A stretch of 64,000 nucleotides of DNA from Chitinophagaceae bacterium (GCA_004173355.1 SEAD01000003.1:21234-85233); one strand, 5' to 3'. Positions 25,315-33,984 are shown, numbered from the stretch's first letter. Notes: generated by a model from the sequence alone, not told the origin. Program-made: numbers and translations.

Positions 25315-26177
25315 TCGGACTTTTCCATACCAGCAGCTCGAAGTGCAGTAAGGTGATTACTGAAACCTACAGCACTTCTTTTGCATCGGCCATCCGCCTG
25401 CTGCACCGGGACCTGCGTGCGCCCATCTGCCATATCTACGGCTTCGTACGACTGGCAGACGAAATTGTTGATACATTCCATGAACATGATAAGGCAACAC
25501 TGCTTGCGGAATTCAAAACGGAAACATTCAATGCTATCAAACGCGGCATCAGTCTTAACCCGATCCTGGAGAGTTTCCAGCTGACGGTAAATGAGTACAA
25601 GATCGGCCACGACCTGATCCATGCTTTCTTCAAAAGCATGGAAATGGATTTATCCCGGTCGACCTACGACAGGAACGGGTATGATGAATATATTTATGGT
25701 TCGGCAGAAGTAGTCGGATTAATGTGCCTCCAGGTTTTCTGTGAAGGCAAACGTGAGCTCTACGAAACACTGGTGGCACCTGCAAGGGCGCTGGGTTCTG
25801 CCTTCCAGAAGGTGAATTTCCTGCGGGATATCAGGGCTGACCATATGGATCTTTCGCGTACGTATTTCCCGGCGGTTGACCTCAGCAATTTTACGGAATG
25901 TGACAAGCGTGAGATTGAAACACAGATCCGGGCTGAATTCCACGAAGCTTACCGCGGTATCATCCACCTGCCGCTGAAGGCGCGCTTTGGGGTTTACGTG
26001 GCATATAAATATTACCTGAGCCTGTTTAACAAGATCACCCGTATTAAACCTGCACGGATGATGGAAGAAAGGATCCGGATCCCGGATTACTACAAGGTGA
26101 TGATCCTGCTGCGCGCGGGGATTAAAAACAAGCTGAACCTGATTACGCCCCAGGCCGTTGGGCAGGCACATAAATAA
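25311..26177 (+). CDS. crtB: Phytoene synthase CrtB
   Basis: Joins two geranylgeranyl diphosphates to give phytoene. The 288-residue trans-isoprenyl diphosphate synthase head-to-head enzyme has SKVITETYSTSFASAIRLL near the N-terminus and the first Asp-rich motif D50-E-I-V-D54. The second is in KVNFLRDIRADHMDL near residue 170. Translation probably couples to crtI through the ATGA overlap. Idi follows after 42 bp. The length is typical of bacterial CrtB. Confidence 0.93.
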   Translation: MIGLFHTSSSKCSKVITETYSTSFASAIRLLHRDLRAPICHIYGFVRLADEIVDTFHEHDKATLLAEFKTETFNAIKRGISLNPILESFQLTVNEYKIGHDLIHAFFKSMEMDLSRSTYDRNGYDEYIYGSAEVVGLMCLQVFCEGKRELYETLVAPARALGSAFQKVNFLRDIRADHMDLSRTYFPAVDLSNFTECDKREIETQIRAEFHEAYRGIIHLPLKARFGVYVAYKYYLSLFNKITRIKPARMMEERIRIPDYYKVMILLRAGIKNKLNLITPQAVGQAHK

Positions 26178-26219
26178 ACAGTTCCGGAAGGGATTTGAAT
26201 CCGAAAACAAAGGGCACAC

Positions 26220-26750
26220 ATGAGTCAGGAACTGGTACTGGTAAACGAACAAGACGAGCAGACGGGTACAGGCGAAAAGATGGCCGTGCATCGTGAAGGA
26301 CTGCTGCATCGCGCTTTCAGCGTATTTGTTTTCAATAAGCGGGGCGAAATGTTATTGCAGCGCCGGAGCCTCTCAAAATATCACAGTGGTGGTTTATGGA
26401 CAAATGCCTGCTGCAGCCACCCTGCCCCGGGTGAAGCCGTGGCAGATGCCGCGACCAAACGACTGGTGGAGGAAATGGGATTCAGTGTGCCACTTGAAAA
26501 AGTATTTGATTTTATCTATAAGGCAGGATTTGGCAACGGCCTTACGGAATATGAATTTGATCATGTATTGGTTGGTGAGTATGAGGGATCGATTGACTAT
26601 AACCCGGACGAAGTGATGGAATTCCGTTACCTGCCAATGGATCAGCTGGAAGCTTCGATTGAAGCGGAGCCGGGAATTTATACCGAATGGTTCAAACTCG
26701 CGTTTCCGCGGGTCGCTGCCTGGTGGATGGGTCGTTATAAAAATGTTTAG
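26220..26750 (+). CDS. idi: Isopentenyl-diphosphate delta-isomerase, type 1
   Basis: A 176-residue Nudix-fold isomerase interconverting IPP and DMAPP, the precursor balance step for carotenoids. The active-site cysteine is C64 in TNACCSHP, and the catalytic Glu is in TEYEFDHVLVG near residue 110. The Nudix-like segment AATKRLVEEMGF is present. It ends WWMGRYKNV, with the crtZ ATG overlapping the last 8 bases. Its place between crtB and crtZ indicates dedicated precursor supply. Confidence 0.93.
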   Translation: MSQELVLVNEQDEQTGTGEKMAVHREGLLHRAFSVFVFNKRGEMLLQRRSLSKYHSGGLWTNACCSHPAPGEAVADAATKRLVEEMGFSVPLEKVFDFIYKAGFGNGLTEYEFDHVLVGEYEGSIDYNPDEVMEFRYLPMDQLEASIEAEPGIYTEWFKLAFPRVAAWWMGRYKNV

Positions 26751-27261
26751 TATGGTCGTGTTGTATTTTATACTCGTTTTAATTGCCACTTTCCTCGTGA
26801 TGGAAGGGATCACATGGCTGACGCACAAATATGTGATGCACGGTTTCCTCTGGTACCTGCACAAGGACCATCACCAGGTGCAACCCGGCTTTTTTGAAAA
26901 GAACGATGCGTTTTTTGTGATTTTTGCAGTCCCGAGCATGGCCCTGATTTTCCTGGGTACATTTAACCATGTATGGTGGATGCAGGCTATCGGTTTTGGA
27001 ATCATGGCTTATGGCGCTGCTTATTTCATCGTGCATGATGTGATCATCCACCAGCGTTTCAGGTGGTTTACCAGGAGCAACAGTTCATACATCCGGTCCA
27101 TCCGCTGGGCACATAAGATGCACCATAAACACCTTGACCGCTTTGACGGTGAAAGTTTCGGTATGCTGCTGGTTGCCCGTAAATACCGCGACAAAGTGAG
27201 GAAAGACAAAAAACTCATGGCGGGTTCAAAAAAAGTCGGTTACGCACCGGAAGCCGATTAA
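26743..27261 (+). CDS. crtZ: Beta-carotene hydroxylase CrtZ
   Basis: A 172-residue membrane di-iron hydroxylase that adds 3- and 3'-OH groups to beta-carotene, giving zeaxanthin. The His clusters are HKYVMH, HKDHHQ, HDVIIHQ and HKMHHKH, with hydrophobic stretches at the N-terminus and around residues 60-90. The ATG at 26743 overlaps the idi stop; a second ATG 9 bp later (26752) is also possible. Upstream in-frame sequence lies inside idi and is not used. crtY follows after 10 bp. Confidence 0.92.
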   Translation: MFSMVVLYFILVLIATFLVMEGITWLTHKYVMHGFLWYLHKDHHQVQPGFFEKNDAFFVIFAVPSMALIFLGTFNHVWWMQAIGFGIMAYGAAYFIVHDVIIHQRFRWFTRSNSSYIRSIRWAHKMHHKHLDRFDGESFGMLLVARKYRDKVRKDKKLMAGSKKVGYAPEAD

Positions 27262-27271
27262 ACCATCCACT

Positions 27272-28420
27272 TTGCAGGAATCATCCTCATACGATTTTAT
27301 TATCGCCGGCAGCGGTTGCGCCGGACTCAGCCTCCTGGTGCAAATCCTGGCCGAGCCATCACTGCGGGATAAAAAAATCCTGCTTATTGACCGGGAACAG
27401 AAAAACAGCAACGACCGGACCTGGTGTTTCTGGGAAACAAAACCCGGCCCATTTGAAAGCGTGGTAAAAAAACAATGGGATGAACTCTGGTTCCGGTCCA
27501 TGACCCTGTCGAGGTTATTTAAACTCCACCCATACAAATACAAGCTGATCCGCGGGCTTGATTTCTACCAGTACTGTGAATCGCTGATCAGCCGCGCATC
27601 AAACGTTGAACGGCGTATTGAAACGGTCACCGATGTTGGTGAGGATGCCCGTGGCCCTTATGTGGAGAGTGAAGCGGGAAAAGTCTATGCTACCTATGTT
27701 TTTAACAGCCTGCTTTTTGAAAAGCCCGTGATGGGCAAAAATGAGTATTACCTCCTGCAGCATTTCCGGGGATGGCTGATTGAGACCCCGGTGCCGGCTT
27801 TTGATCCGAAACAGGCAACCATGATGGACTTCCGTACCAGCCAGCACCACGGCGCTACATTTGTGTATGTAATGCCATTTTCGGAAACAGAGGCGCTGGT
27901 GGAGTACACTCTTTTCAGCCGCGACCTGTTGCAGGATGGGGAGTATGTGTCAGGCCTCAAAAATTATATCGAACAGCGGCTTGGCATTACAGACTACCAG
28001 GTAAAGGAAGAGGAAAACGGTGTGATCCCGATGACCAATTTTGCTTTTTCCCGTGGGCGCGGCGGGCTGGTGAATATCGGTACGGCGGGTGGCCAGACCC
28101 GGGGGTCATCCGGGTATACCTTCCAGTTTATCCAGCGCCATTCAGCCGCTATTGTCAGGGCGCTCAGGCAGGGCAAAAGTCCATTGCTTCCACTGACAGG
28201 CCGTGAAAAACGCGCTGCCTTCTACGACAGCGTCCTGCTCGATATACTTTACAACGAAACGTTGCCGGCACATGAAATCTTTACGCGCCTCTTTGCACGC
28301 AACGAGCCGGTAAAAGTGCTGCGATTCCTCGATAAGGATAACACTATACCCGAAGACTTCCGGCTGGTGTCCTCCCTTCCCACCATGCCCTTCCTGAAAG
28401 CAGCCATCAAACAATTCTGA
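27272..28420 (+). CDS. crtY: Lycopene beta-cyclase CrtY (TTG start)
   Basis: A 382-residue FAD/NAD-fold cyclase that closes both ends of lycopene to beta-carotene. The nucleotide-binding motif DFIIAGSGCAGLSLL begins 8 residues from the start, then LLIDREQKNSNDRTWCFW, MDFRTSQ and MPFSETEALVEYTLF. No ATG lies before the binding motif in this frame; TTG at 27272 is the best start, 10 bp after crtZ. The stop directly abuts the stop of the convergent membrane gene. The gene set crtI-B-idi-Z-Y predicts zeaxanthin; no ketolase is seen. Confidence 0.9.
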   Translation: MQESSSYDFIIAGSGCAGLSLLVQILAEPSLRDKKILLIDREQKNSNDRTWCFWETKPGPFESVVKKQWDELWFRSMTLSRLFKLHPYKYKLIRGLDFYQYCESLISRASNVERRIETVTDVGEDARGPYVESEAGKVYATYVFNSLLFEKPVMGKNEYYLLQHFRGWLIETPVPAFDPKQATMMDFRTSQHHGATFVYVMPFSETEALVEYTLFSRDLLQDGEYVSGLKNYIEQRLGITDYQVKEEENGVIPMTNFAFSRGRGGLVNIGTAGGQTRGSSGYTFQFIQRHSAAIVRALRQGKSPLLPLTGREKRAAFYDSVLLDILYNETLPAHEIFTRLFARNEPVKVLRFLDKDNTIPEDFRLVSSLPTMPFLKAAIKQF

Positions 28421-28861
28421 TTACTGGTCCGGGTCCATCTGCATGAACTCCCGTTTCACTGCCTTCAGCATGCTGAACAGCTGCGCCACCTGGATCAGCA
28501 GCATGACCACCAGTGCCAGTAACACATACCAGGGCAGCGTTACTTTTTCAACGTTGGCAATGTGCTGGAATTTTTCCAGGTGGATCCCTGCAAGTGCCGC
28601 CCCGAATGCCATACCTACCAGCAGGAATGAGATCAGTGAGTAGATGACCTTGCGGAACATCACCTTCATCGTGGAATACCCGATCTTGAAATTCTCGAAG
28701 ATGGCCGCGGGGATAATCAGTATAAGTGTAATCCAGCTCCAGTTCGACCCGAACCAGGTGCTGGAAAGGAAAAGGTTGAGCGCGAGGATCAGCACGATGG
28801 AAAGCAATCCCCAGGGGAATAACAGGAAGGAGGAGGTTTTCTGGTTATTAGTGACGGCCAT
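28421..28861 (-). CDS. Four-helix membrane protein of unknown function
   Basis: A 146-residue protein with about four hydrophobic helices and short polar ends, starting at the ATG complementary to 28859-28861. I do not recognise the family. Its stop codon is adjacent to the crtY stop from the other strand, so the two genes converge with no room for a separate terminator. The upstream side faces the TetR promoter region (divergent, 109 bp). Co-regulation with tetR is possible but no operator overlaps its own start. Confidence 0.75.
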   Translation of the reverse strand: MAVTNNQKTSSFLLFPWGLLSIVLILALNLFLSSTWFGSNWSWITLILIIPAAIFENFKIGYSTMKVMFRKVIYSLISFLLVGMAFGAALAGIHLEKFQHIANVEKVTLPWYVLLALVVMLLIQVAQLFSMLKAVKREFMQMDPDQ

Positions 28862-28922
28862 AAGGATCAGTTTGACCCTAAAATAAGCAATTCCCGGCTT
28901 GCAGGATTTTAACAGTAATTGT

Positions 28923-28953
28923 TTTGGAAAATATACCAATCGGTATAAATTTG
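28923..28953 (+). promoter_or_regulatory. Bacteroidota housekeeping promoter of the tetR gene
   Basis: TTTG at 28923-28926 and TAAATTTG at 28946-28953 are separated by 19 nt, a full match to the -33/-7 consensus TTTG-N19-TAnnTTTG. The -7 box ends 17 nt before the tetR ATG. The TetR-type operator lies between and partly over the two boxes, predicting autorepression. Confidence 0.8.
28932..28947. promoter_or_regulatory. TetR-type operator, upstream copy
   Basis: TATACCAATCGGTATA is a 16-bp inverted repeat with one mismatched pair near the centre. It sits inside the tetR promoter and nearly equals the second copy at 29573-29592. Confidence 0.75.
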
Positions 28954-28970
28954 TGCTCTCAAACGTCATT

Positions 28971-29555
28971 ATGTCAAAAGCAGAACAGACAAAAGCCTTT
29001 ATTATCGAGCGCACCGCGCCGGTCTTTAACCGGAAGGGATACGCCGGTACGTCGCTGTCTGACCTGACAATGGCCACGGGCCTGACCAAAGGCAGTATCT
29101 ATGGAAATTTCGCCGATAAGGATGCGGTAGCCCTGGCAGCTTTTGACTTCAACCTCGCGAAAGTAAATGCGTTGTTTGCTGCGGAAATGGCACGGGAGGC
29201 AACCAGCCGGGAAAAACTCCTGGTTTATGTGCGGCTGTACTCGCGCTTTCACAAGTATCCGTTCCCCGCAGGCGGCTGCCCGGTCATGAATACCGGTATT
29301 GAATCCGATGATACACATCCCGGGTTAAAGGCAAAGGCGAGCGAAGCATTGGTGGCCTGGAAAAACCAGATAGCCGGACTGATCCGCAAAGGCATAAAGG
29401 AGCGGGAATTTTCCGGTCACACGGATGTTGAACAGTCTGCCTTGTCCATACTCGCACTGATAGAAGGTGCAACCCTTATCGGTGGCACCACAGGTAACAG
29501 TGCCTACCGCAATACTATTATGCGCACAGTAAAAAATATAATAGAAACTCTCTGA
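28971..29555 (+). CDS. TetR family transcriptional repressor
   Basis: A 194-residue regulator. The N-terminal helix-turn-helix is visible as YAGTSLSDLTMATGLTKGSI, followed by YGNFADKDAVALAAF. The C-terminal ligand domain has the PFPAGGCPVMNT segment that many TetR proteins of this type share. The ATG at 28971 follows a complete promoter and gives a standard N-terminus. Matching palindromes overlap its own promoter and precede the SDR gene downstream, so it should repress itself and the following SDR/fabF genes. The inducing ligand is unknown. Confidence 0.88.
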   Translation: MSKAEQTKAFIIERTAPVFNRKGYAGTSLSDLTMATGLTKGSIYGNFADKDAVALAAFDFNLAKVNALFAAEMAREATSREKLLVYVRLYSRFHKYPFPAGGCPVMNTGIESDDTHPGLKAKASEALVAWKNQIAGLIRKGIKEREFSGHTDVEQSALSILALIEGATLIGGTTGNSAYRNTIMRTVKNIIETL

Positions 29556-29572
29556 GCATTTTTTTAACCAAA

Positions 29573-29592
29573 AATATACCGATCGGTATATT
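29573..29592. promoter_or_regulatory. TetR-type operator, perfect 20-bp palindrome before the SDR gene
   Basis: AATATACCGATCGGTATATT is a perfect palindrome ending 14 nt before the SDR ATG at 29607. Its core differs by one base from the site in the tetR promoter (28932-28947). Confidence 0.78.
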
Positions 29593-29606
29593 ATAAAACA
29601 GGCAAT

Positions 29607-30344
29607 ATGTTACTCACAGGAAATACCATTCTCATCACAGGCGGCAGCGCGGGCATCGGGTTTGAAATGGCAAAACAATTATCAGTGTCAAACAGGGTAA
29701 TCATTACCGGCCGGGATGAGGCGCGTCTCCGGCTTGCCCTTGAAAGACTGCCGGGTGTTACCGGCATCCGGTCCGATATCTCCGATCCAGCGGCGGCCGC
29801 AAGCCTGGCCGGCCGGCTGGCTGGAGAATATCCGGATCTCAATATCGTGGTCAACAATGCCGGGCGTGCCATCGTACACCGGCTTGGGGTTAACAACGCG
29901 GCTTACGAATATGCAAAAGACGAAATGATCACCAACTACCTCTCGGTAGTAGGCTTTAACGAAGCACTGATTCCACTGCTACGGACAAAACCCGCAGCAG
30001 CAATAGTCAATGTATCATCGATCGTGGCTTTCGCAGGCTCCGGAGCCATCCCGACCTATTCAGCCAGCAAGGCTGCGCTGCATTCCTATACCCAGCTGCT
30101 GCGTCTGGCACTCGGCGATAGCAGCGTCAAAGTGTTCGAACTGATGCCCCCGCTGGTAAACACCGATTTTTCAAAAGCGATTGGTGGTGAAAAAGGGATG
30201 TCGCCCGTGACCCTCGTCGAATTTCTGCTGGACGCAATAGCGGCCGACCAGTATGAAATCCGTCCGGGTGCTACGGAAGATATCTACCGGCTCTCACTTG
30301 CTTCGCCGGAGAAGGCGCTCGAAACCATGAATCCGCTCGCTTAA
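29607..30344 (+). CDS. SDR-family oxidoreductase (DltE-like)
   Basis: A 245-residue classical short-chain dehydrogenase. The cofactor motif is TGGSAGIGFEMAKQL, with NNAGRAI and the catalytic YSASKAAL (Ser at VNVSS). The sequence resembles DltE-type oxidoreductases. A perfect TetR palindrome sits just before the ATG, so this is the clearest predicted target of the upstream TetR protein. fabF-like follows after 10 bp and is probably cotranscribed. The substrate is not predictable; a role in detoxification or lipid modification is possible. Confidence 0.85.
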   Translation: MLLTGNTILITGGSAGIGFEMAKQLSVSNRVIITGRDEARLRLALERLPGVTGIRSDISDPAAAASLAGRLAGEYPDLNIVVNNAGRAIVHRLGVNNAAYEYAKDEMITNYLSVVGFNEALIPLLRTKPAAAIVNVSSIVAFAGSGAIPTYSASKAALHSYTQLLRLALGDSSVKVFELMPPLVNTDFSKAIGGEKGMSPVTLVEFLLDAIAADQYEIRPGATEDIYRLSLASPEKALETMNPLA

Positions 30345-30354
30345 ATTTTAATTT

Positions 30355-31602
30355 ATGAAAAGGGTAGTTGTAACAGGACTGGGTGTGATCAGTCCATTGG
30401 GTAACTCCACGCCGGAGACCTGGAAAAAACTGGTCAGTGGCCAATCCGGTGCAGGTCCGATCACGCGGTTTGACCATTCACTGTTCAAGACACATTTTGC
30501 GGCAGAGGTCAAAGGTTTTGACCCGCTGTTGTATGTCGATAAAAAAGACCTGAAGAAATATGATCCCTTTACCCTCTATGCGCTTGCGGCGACGCAGGAG
30601 GCAGTGACGGATGCAGGTATTGATTTTGCCTCCATGCCCGAAGCGGAACGTCGCCACACCGGTGTCATCTGGGCTTCGGGCAATGGCGGGATTTCAACCT
30701 TTGAAGCGCAACTCAAGGAATTTAATGATGGCGACGGCACACCACGGTTCAACCCGTTTTTCATTCCAAAAATGATCGTTGATATCGCAGCGGGCGTGAT
30801 TTCCATAAAATACAAACTGCATGGGCCTAACTATTGCACCGTATCCGCCTGCGCATCCTCCAATACCGCGATAATCAGCGCCTTTGATACGATCCGTCTT
30901 GGTCGTGCCGACCGGATGATCGCAGGTGGTTCCGAGGCTGCAATCACCGAAGCATCCGTCGGTGGATTCAACGCCTCGCAGGCCCTGTCGAAAAATAACG
31001 AAAACCCTGCAGGGGCTTCCCGGCCATTTGATGCCAACCGGGACGGTTTTGTAATGGGGGAAGGTGCGGGCGCATTGGTGCTGGAAGAACTGGGACATGC
31101 ACTGGCACGCGGGGCAAGGATTTATGCTGAGTTAAAAGGGGGTGGCATGGCGGCAGATGCCTACCATCTTACCGGGACTGCACCTGATGGGATCGGTGCC
31201 GCACTCGGGATGCAACAGGCACTGGATGATGCAGGCCTCAGGGCTTCCGATATCACTTACGTCAACGCACATGCCACTTCCACGGCTATCGGCGACCTGA
31301 GTGAACTGCAGGGAATCCGCCAGGTATTCGGCGACAACGAAGTACTGGTTACCGCCCCAAAATCAATGACCGGACACCTGCTGGGGGCAGCCGGGGCAAT
31401 CGAATCCGTGATCTCGGTGCTGTCCGTTTACCACGACCTGATCCCGGGCACCATCAACCTGTCCGACCCTGACCCCGGCATCCCGGCATCTATCAAAATC
31501 ATGCAGGAAACACTGGCAACCCCTGTCAGTTATGTACTCAACAATACATTCGGGTTTGGCGGACATACTGCCAGTTCCCTCTATGGCAAATACAAATACT
31601 AA
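30355..31602 (+). CDS. Beta-ketoacyl-ACP synthase II (FabF-like)
   Basis: A 415-residue condensing enzyme that extends acyl-ACP with malonyl-ACP. The Cys-His-His set is visible: C166 in TVSACASSN, the His in NAHATST near 305, and the His in MTGHLLGAAG near 340. The N-terminal VVVTGLGVISPLG and C-terminal NNTFGFGGHTASS are canonical. No acp or fabG lies next to it, and it follows a TetR-controlled SDR. It may therefore be a specialised paralogue rather than the housekeeping fabF. Its stop overlaps the stop of the convergent VOC gene by 2-3 bp. Confidence 0.88.
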   Translation: MKRVVVTGLGVISPLGNSTPETWKKLVSGQSGAGPITRFDHSLFKTHFAAEVKGFDPLLYVDKKDLKKYDPFTLYALAATQEAVTDAGIDFASMPEAERRHTGVIWASGNGGISTFEAQLKEFNDGDGTPRFNPFFIPKMIVDIAAGVISIKYKLHGPNYCTVSACASSNTAIISAFDTIRLGRADRMIAGGSEAAITEASVGGFNASQALSKNNENPAGASRPFDANRDGFVMGEGAGALVLEELGHALARGARIYAELKGGGMAADAYHLTGTAPDGIGAALGMQQALDDAGLRASDITYVNAHATSTAIGDLSELQGIRQVFGDNEVLVTAPKSMTGHLLGAAGAIESVISVLSVYHDLIPGTINLSDPDPGIPASIKIMQETLATPVSYVLNNTFGFGGHTASSLYGKYKY

Positions 31603-31991
31603 ATAGCCGGCTGCTCGTACAACTCAAGTGGAAGACCGTCCGGATCGGCAAAGAATGTAAACTTCCGGCCAGTGAACTCATCGGTCCGTATTTCTTCCAG
31701 CACAACACCTTTGCTTTCCAGGGATGCTTTGGCGGAAGCCACGTCCCTGGTGGCAAATGCCAGGTGGCGAAGACCCAAAGCTTCCGGTCGTGACGGGCGC
31801 GCCGGGGGATCCGGAAAGGAAAACAGCTCGATGATATAGTGGCCGTTCAGCTCCAGGTCGAGTTTATAACTTTTCCTTTCCTCCCTATACACCTCCCGGA
31901 GAATCTGCAGCCCCAGGGTGCCGGTGTAAAACTGTTTCGAGCGCTGGTAATCCGAACAGATAATGGCGATATGATGCACGCTGTCAAGCAT
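31599..31991 (-). CDS. VOC/glyoxalase-family protein (YaeR/GloA2-like)
   Basis: A 130-residue vicinal-oxygen-chelate protein with two betaalphabetabetabeta halves. DSVHHIAIICSDYQRSKQFY and GLRHLAFATRDV supply the paired His metal ligands, and the end FFADPDGLPLELYE supplies the terminal Glu. The start is the ATG complementary to 31989-31991. A TAGTTTTG -7-like box lies on the same strand at 32006-32013, 14 nt upstream. It converges with fabF (stops overlap). The reaction is unknown; the size and motifs fit lactoylglutathione-lyase-like proteins. Confidence 0.85.
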   Translation of the reverse strand: MLDSVHHIAIICSDYQRSKQFYTGTLGLQILREVYREERKSYKLDLELNGHYIIELFSFPDPPARPSRPEALGLRHLAFATRDVASAKASLESKGVVLEEIRTDEFTGRKFTFFADPDGLPLELYEQPAI

Positions 31992-32061
31992 AGTTCCCTT
32001 TTTTGCAAAACTACAGCCTTTTGCCCTGGCTGGACAGCACATATGTGTGAATCCTGCAAAT

Positions 32062-32082
32062 CATTGTTTGAATTTTGAAAGT
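32062..32082 (+). promoter_or_regulatory. 21-bp repeated element, copy 1 (upstream of araC gene)
   Basis: An exact 21-bp sequence present here and at 33022-33042. Its core TTTGAATTTTGAAA is itself a direct repeat of TTTGAA with 7-nt period. It lies 35 nt before the AraC start. The pattern suits an AraC-family binding site. Confidence 0.7.
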
Positions 32083-32117
32083 GACGGTGACCGGGAATCT
32101 GTAATTTTGGAAGAGTA

Positions 32118-33020
32118 ATGGCAAAGACCGAATCCATAGAAGATTTTTACCGCCAGAAAATCAGCTGGCTGCCGGACAACCTGCAGGAAGAAGTAGGGCA
32201 CTTCAACGTGTTCCGCCTCGAAGACTGCATCGGACCCACACCCGCCAACCCGGTCCGTTATGCCCGTCGCGACTTCTACAAAATCTCGCTGATGCGTGGC
32301 AAACACCTTTACCATTATGCAGACAAAAGCCTGGAGACGAATGGCACGACCCTGCTTTTCTTCAATCCGCAGGTGCCTTACACGTACGAACAGCTGAGCC
32401 CGGATCCCAGCGGGTTTTTCTGCATTTTCAAGGAAGCATTTTTCACCGAAAAAATCCGGGGCGGCATCCGGGACCTTCCGATGTTCCAGCCGGGCGGACA
32501 GCCGGCATTTGTACTGAATAAAACGCAGGACAAACATGTGACGGCAATCTTCAAAAAAATGCTGGAAGAGATCGGTTCGGACTACACCTACAAATATGAT
32601 CTCATCCGCAACTATATCACGGAGATGATCCATTATGCCCTCAAGATCAAACCGAGCGAAACCCTTTACCAGCATACAGATGCAAACACCCGGATTACAT
32701 CGGTGTTTACCGAATTACTCGAACGGCAGTTTCCGATTGAAACACCTGGCCAGCGTTTTACGCTTCGATCTGCGCGCGACTTTGCTGACCAGCTGGCGGT
32801 GCATGTCAATCACCTCAACCGTGCCGTTCGTACCACCACCGGTAAAACAACGTCCTCACATATCTTTGAACGGCTGACAAGCGAAGCCAAATCGCTGCTC
32901 CGTCATACAGACTGGAATATTTCCGAGATCAGCTACTCACTCGGTTTTGAGGAACCCGCACATTTCAACCAGTTCTTCCGGAAGCAGACCAATCTCACAC
33001 CCACCGCTTTCCGTCACTGA
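32118..33020 (+). CDS. AraC-family transcriptional regulator
   Basis: A 300-residue regulator with an N-terminal cupin-type sensor domain (YKISLMRGKHLYHYADKSLE, LLFFNPQVPYTYEQL). The C-terminal double helix-turn-helix runs from about residue 205 to 298 and includes FADQLAVHVNHLNRAVRTTT, ISEISYSLGFEEPAHFNQFF and LTPTAFRH. The last element is the usual AraC signature. A TAATTTTG -7-like box (32102-32109) ends 8 nt before the ATG, suggesting a near-leaderless mRNA. The same 21-bp element precedes this gene and the SDR downstream, so autoregulation and control of the SDR are predicted. Confidence 0.88.
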   Translation: MAKTESIEDFYRQKISWLPDNLQEEVGHFNVFRLEDCIGPTPANPVRYARRDFYKISLMRGKHLYHYADKSLETNGTTLLFFNPQVPYTYEQLSPDPSGFFCIFKEAFFTEKIRGGIRDLPMFQPGGQPAFVLNKTQDKHVTAIFKKMLEEIGSDYTYKYDLIRNYITEMIHYALKIKPSETLYQHTDANTRITSVFTELLERQFPIETPGQRFTLRSARDFADQLAVHVNHLNRAVRTTTGKTTSSHIFERLTSEAKSLLRHTDWNISEISYSLGFEEPAHFNQFFRKQTNLTPTAFRH

Positions 33021-33021
33021 C

Positions 33022-33042
33022 CATTGTTTGAATTTTGAAAGT
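33022..33042 (+). promoter_or_regulatory. 21-bp repeated element, copy 2 (upstream of SDR gene)
   Basis: Identical over 21 bp to 32062-32082, starting 1 nt after the araC stop and ending 95 nt before the SDR ATG. A TAGCTTTG -7-like box follows at 33084-33091. The flanks differ completely, so only the element is shared. Confidence 0.7.
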
Positions 33043-33137
33043 ATTGGTTTGGCGCTTGTAATAGCCACAAGCCTTTACCACACTAGCTTTGTACTATCAG
33101 ATCTGGTTCATATTATCAAACTCAAACAACAATTATC

Positions 33138-33974
33138 ATGGACAATCAAGTATGGTATATCACGGGTGCATCCAAAGGACTTGGACTCGTGCTGGCAAAA
33201 AGGCTGCTGAAAGAAGGGCACAGGGTAGCGGCTACATCACGTAAACTGGACGACCTCATGAAAGCGATCGGAAACAAGTCCGGTTCGTTCCTGCCGCTGC
33301 AGGTGGATCTAATCAATGAACCCAGTGTGCAGGCAAGTATCGATGCTGCCCTGGAGCATTTCGGACAGATCGATGTAGTGGTGAACAATGCGGGCTATGG
33401 GCTGATCGGCGCACTTGAAGAACTGTCGGATGCGGAGTCCCGTATCAACTTTGATGTAAACGTATTCGGTACACTGAATGTATTACGTGCGGTCCTGCCA
33501 TCGCTTCGCAAACAGCGCGCAGGACGGATTTTCAACATTGCTTCTATCGGCGGATTCGCGGGGGGTTATCCCGGCTTCGGCATTTACTGCGCTACAAAAT
33601 TTGCAGTACATGGGTTCACCGAGGCACTTGCAGTGGAGGCGAAGGAGTTCAATATCCAGGCAACCGTTGTGTCGCCGGGTTATTTCCGGACCAATTTCCT
33701 TGAAGCAGGATCACTTGCAGTGCCGTCAAGGGAGATCGCAGATTACACCAAAGTGAGGGAAGTACAGCAACTGCACCAGCAGGATATCAATAACAACCAA
33801 CCCGGTGATCCTGAAAAAGCGGCAGCAGTGCTGATCAGCGTTGCTGCGGCTGAAAACCAGCCGGTACACCTGTTCCTTGGGGCTGATGCCTACACTACAG
33901 CCGAACAAAAGATCAGTGCAGTACAGGCTGATCTCGAGACCAACCGGGCGATTGCCACGGCTACAGGTTTCTGA
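33138..33974 (+). CDS. SDR-family oxidoreductase
   Basis: A 278-residue classical short-chain dehydrogenase: YITGASKGLGLVLAKRL at the N-terminus (cofactor loop TGASKGLG), NNAGYGLIGALEEL, NIASIGG and the catalytic YCATKFAV, then VSPGYFRTNFL. The length is typical of the family that often accompanies AraC regulators in Bacteroidota. It is probably activated by the upstream AraC protein through the shared 21-bp element. It ends 10 bp before a strong bidirectional terminator. The substrate is unknown. Confidence 0.86.
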   Translation: MDNQVWYITGASKGLGLVLAKRLLKEGHRVAATSRKLDDLMKAIGNKSGSFLPLQVDLINEPSVQASIDAALEHFGQIDVVVNNAGYGLIGALEELSDAESRINFDVNVFGTLNVLRAVLPSLRKQRAGRIFNIASIGGFAGGYPGFGIYCATKFAVHGFTEALAVEAKEFNIQATVVSPGYFRTNFLEAGSLAVPSREIADYTKVREVQQLHQQDINNNQPGDPEKAAAVLISVAAAENQPVHLFLGADAYTTAEQKISAVQADLETNRAIATATGF

Positions 33975-33984
33975 CGGGGCCAGA

